A stretch of 6,211 nucleotides of DNA from CAZXBB01 sp964638815 (GTDB taxonomy: Bacteria > Planctomycetota > Phycisphaerae > Phycisphaerales > SM1A02). Location of the stretch: assembly GCA_964638815.1 (NCBI GenBank), contig CAZXBB010000110.1, forward strand, positions 1 through 6,211, written 5' to 3'. Position 1 is the stretch's first letter; every line of letters begins with the position of its first letter. The notes beneath the pieces are model-generated. The model saw only the letters and a program-made list of their open reading frames with translations, was not told where the DNA came from and ran no database searches. Both the position numbers and the translations under genes were made by a program. This document shows, in pieces, positions 5,907 to 6,211 of this stretch.

Positions 5907-5983
5907 GTTTCCCGTTTCCCGTTTCCCGTTGTTCAATTGACCGTTCCGAGGTTCCCGATTCCCCGTTCCCGGTTCCCCATTCC
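5907..5983. repeat. GTTTCCC microsatellite and degenerate GTTCCCG-type repeats
   Basis: Three exact tandem GTTTCCC copies (5907-5927) are followed by diverged versions such as GTTCCGA, GTTCCCG and GTTCCCC up to 5983, interrupted by TCAATTGA at 5933-5940. It separates the eroded palindromic copy from the full one. Minus-strand reading frames here encode only a low-complexity Glu/Thr/Gly/Asn/Lys/Arg string and are not genes. Confidence 0.8.
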
Positions 5984-5998
5984 GCCGGGGCAAGGCTT

Positions 5999-6108
5999 GT
6001 GTGCCCCGGTCCTTGGCTCGGCAAGGGCCGGGTGGGCAACGAACGTCGGAAGCCGTCGTTCCATCGGTACACCACCCGGCCCTGTCAGAGCACAGGACCG
6101 GGGCACAC
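5999..6108. repeat. complete 110-bp palindromic repeat element (MITE- or BIME-like)
   Basis: The outer arms GTGTGCCCCGGTCCT (5999-6013) and AGGACCGGGGCACAC (6094-6108) are a perfect 15-bp inverted repeat. After 10 unmatched bases on each side, AGGGCCGGGTGG (6024-6035) pairs perfectly with CCACCCGGCCCT (6072-6083). The centre holds GAACGTCGG-AAG-CCGTCGTTC (6041-6061), a 9-bp stem with one T/T mismatch. The element can fold as one long hairpin or as three separate hairpins. It contains no gene. Small size, terminal inverted repeats and repetition point to a non-autonomous mobile element or a REP/BIME-type repeat. No clear target-site duplication is seen. Confidence 0.88.
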
Positions 6109-6133
6109 TTCAAGGACGGCAAGGGGATGTCCG

Positions 6134-6211
6134 GTGTGCCCCGTTCCTTGGCGCGGCAAGGGCCGGGTGGGCACCGAACGGCGGAAGCCGTCGTTCCAGC
6201 GGGGACCCACC
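6134..6211. repeat. further copy of the palindromic repeat element, cut by the window end
   Basis: The left arm GTGTGCCCCGTTCCT (6134-6148) differs by one base from the complete copy. AGGGCCGGGTGG is at 6159-6170 and the central stem GAACGGCGG-AAG-CCGTCGTTC at 6176-6196. The right arm begins at 6207 and leaves the window. The T/T mismatch of the complete copy is a G/T wobble here. It follows the complete copy after 25 unrelated bases, in the same orientation. Confidence 0.85.

Noticed and set aside
5800..6122. Small minus-strand open frames (91 and 78 codons) at the right end
   Set aside because: They translate the microsatellite and the palindromic repeats into low-complexity residues and have no homology-like motifs.
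5803..6211. CRISPR array
   Set aside because: Repeat spacing is irregular (about 250 then 135 bases), the units are 110 bp with terminal inverted repeats, there are no uniform spacers and no cas genes in the window.

Overview
The window is about 70% GC and most likely comes from a planctomycete, probably of the Phycisphaerae/Phycisphaerales type. Two exported proteins end in the duplicated, dockerin-like D-x-D-x-D-G-x-V-G-F-x-D repeat with 'L..WG' spacing that is common in that group. The ECF sigma factor followed by a single-pass membrane partner also fits. This assignment rests on protein style, not on a marker gene.

Layout. (1) Bases 1-1112, + strand: the 3' part of a sigma-54-dependent activator (end of a GAF-type sensor, AAA+ motor with an intact GAFTGA loop, Fis-type HTH). 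(2) Bases 1116-3020, - strand, convergent with it and only 3 bp away: a 634-residue secreted protein combining a CHRD domain, a PQQ-dependent sugar dehydrogenase-like beta-propeller and a C-terminal dockerin-like pair. (3) Bases 3021-3283: a divergent control region with a leader hairpin, five C6-C7 runs, a triple 11-bp repeat and two 12-bp palindromes. (4) Bases 3284-3934 and 3931-4701, + strand: an ECF-type sigma factor overlapping by 4 bases a membrane protein that is probably its anti-sigma factor. (5) Bases 4879-5676, - strand: a second exported protein with a dockerin-like tail, from a family of unknown function. (6) Bases 5677-6211: non-coding DNA that from 5803 is filled by copies of a palindromic repeat element, with a GTTTCCC-type microsatellite between copies. 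The last copy runs off the window.

How it may work together. The sigma/anti-sigma pair lies between two genes for exported proteins carrying the same kind of tail, and shares its upstream region with the dehydrogenase gene. Control of one or both exported proteins by this sigma factor is reasonable but is inference. The sigma-54 activator at the left edge points away from the region and may belong to another unit.

The most unusual item is the repeat array at the right end. One full 110-bp unit (5999-6108) has 15-bp perfect terminal inverted repeats, 12-bp perfect inner inverted repeats and a central 9-bp stem. Its two arms can also each fold alone, and their stems differ by paired, compensating base changes.
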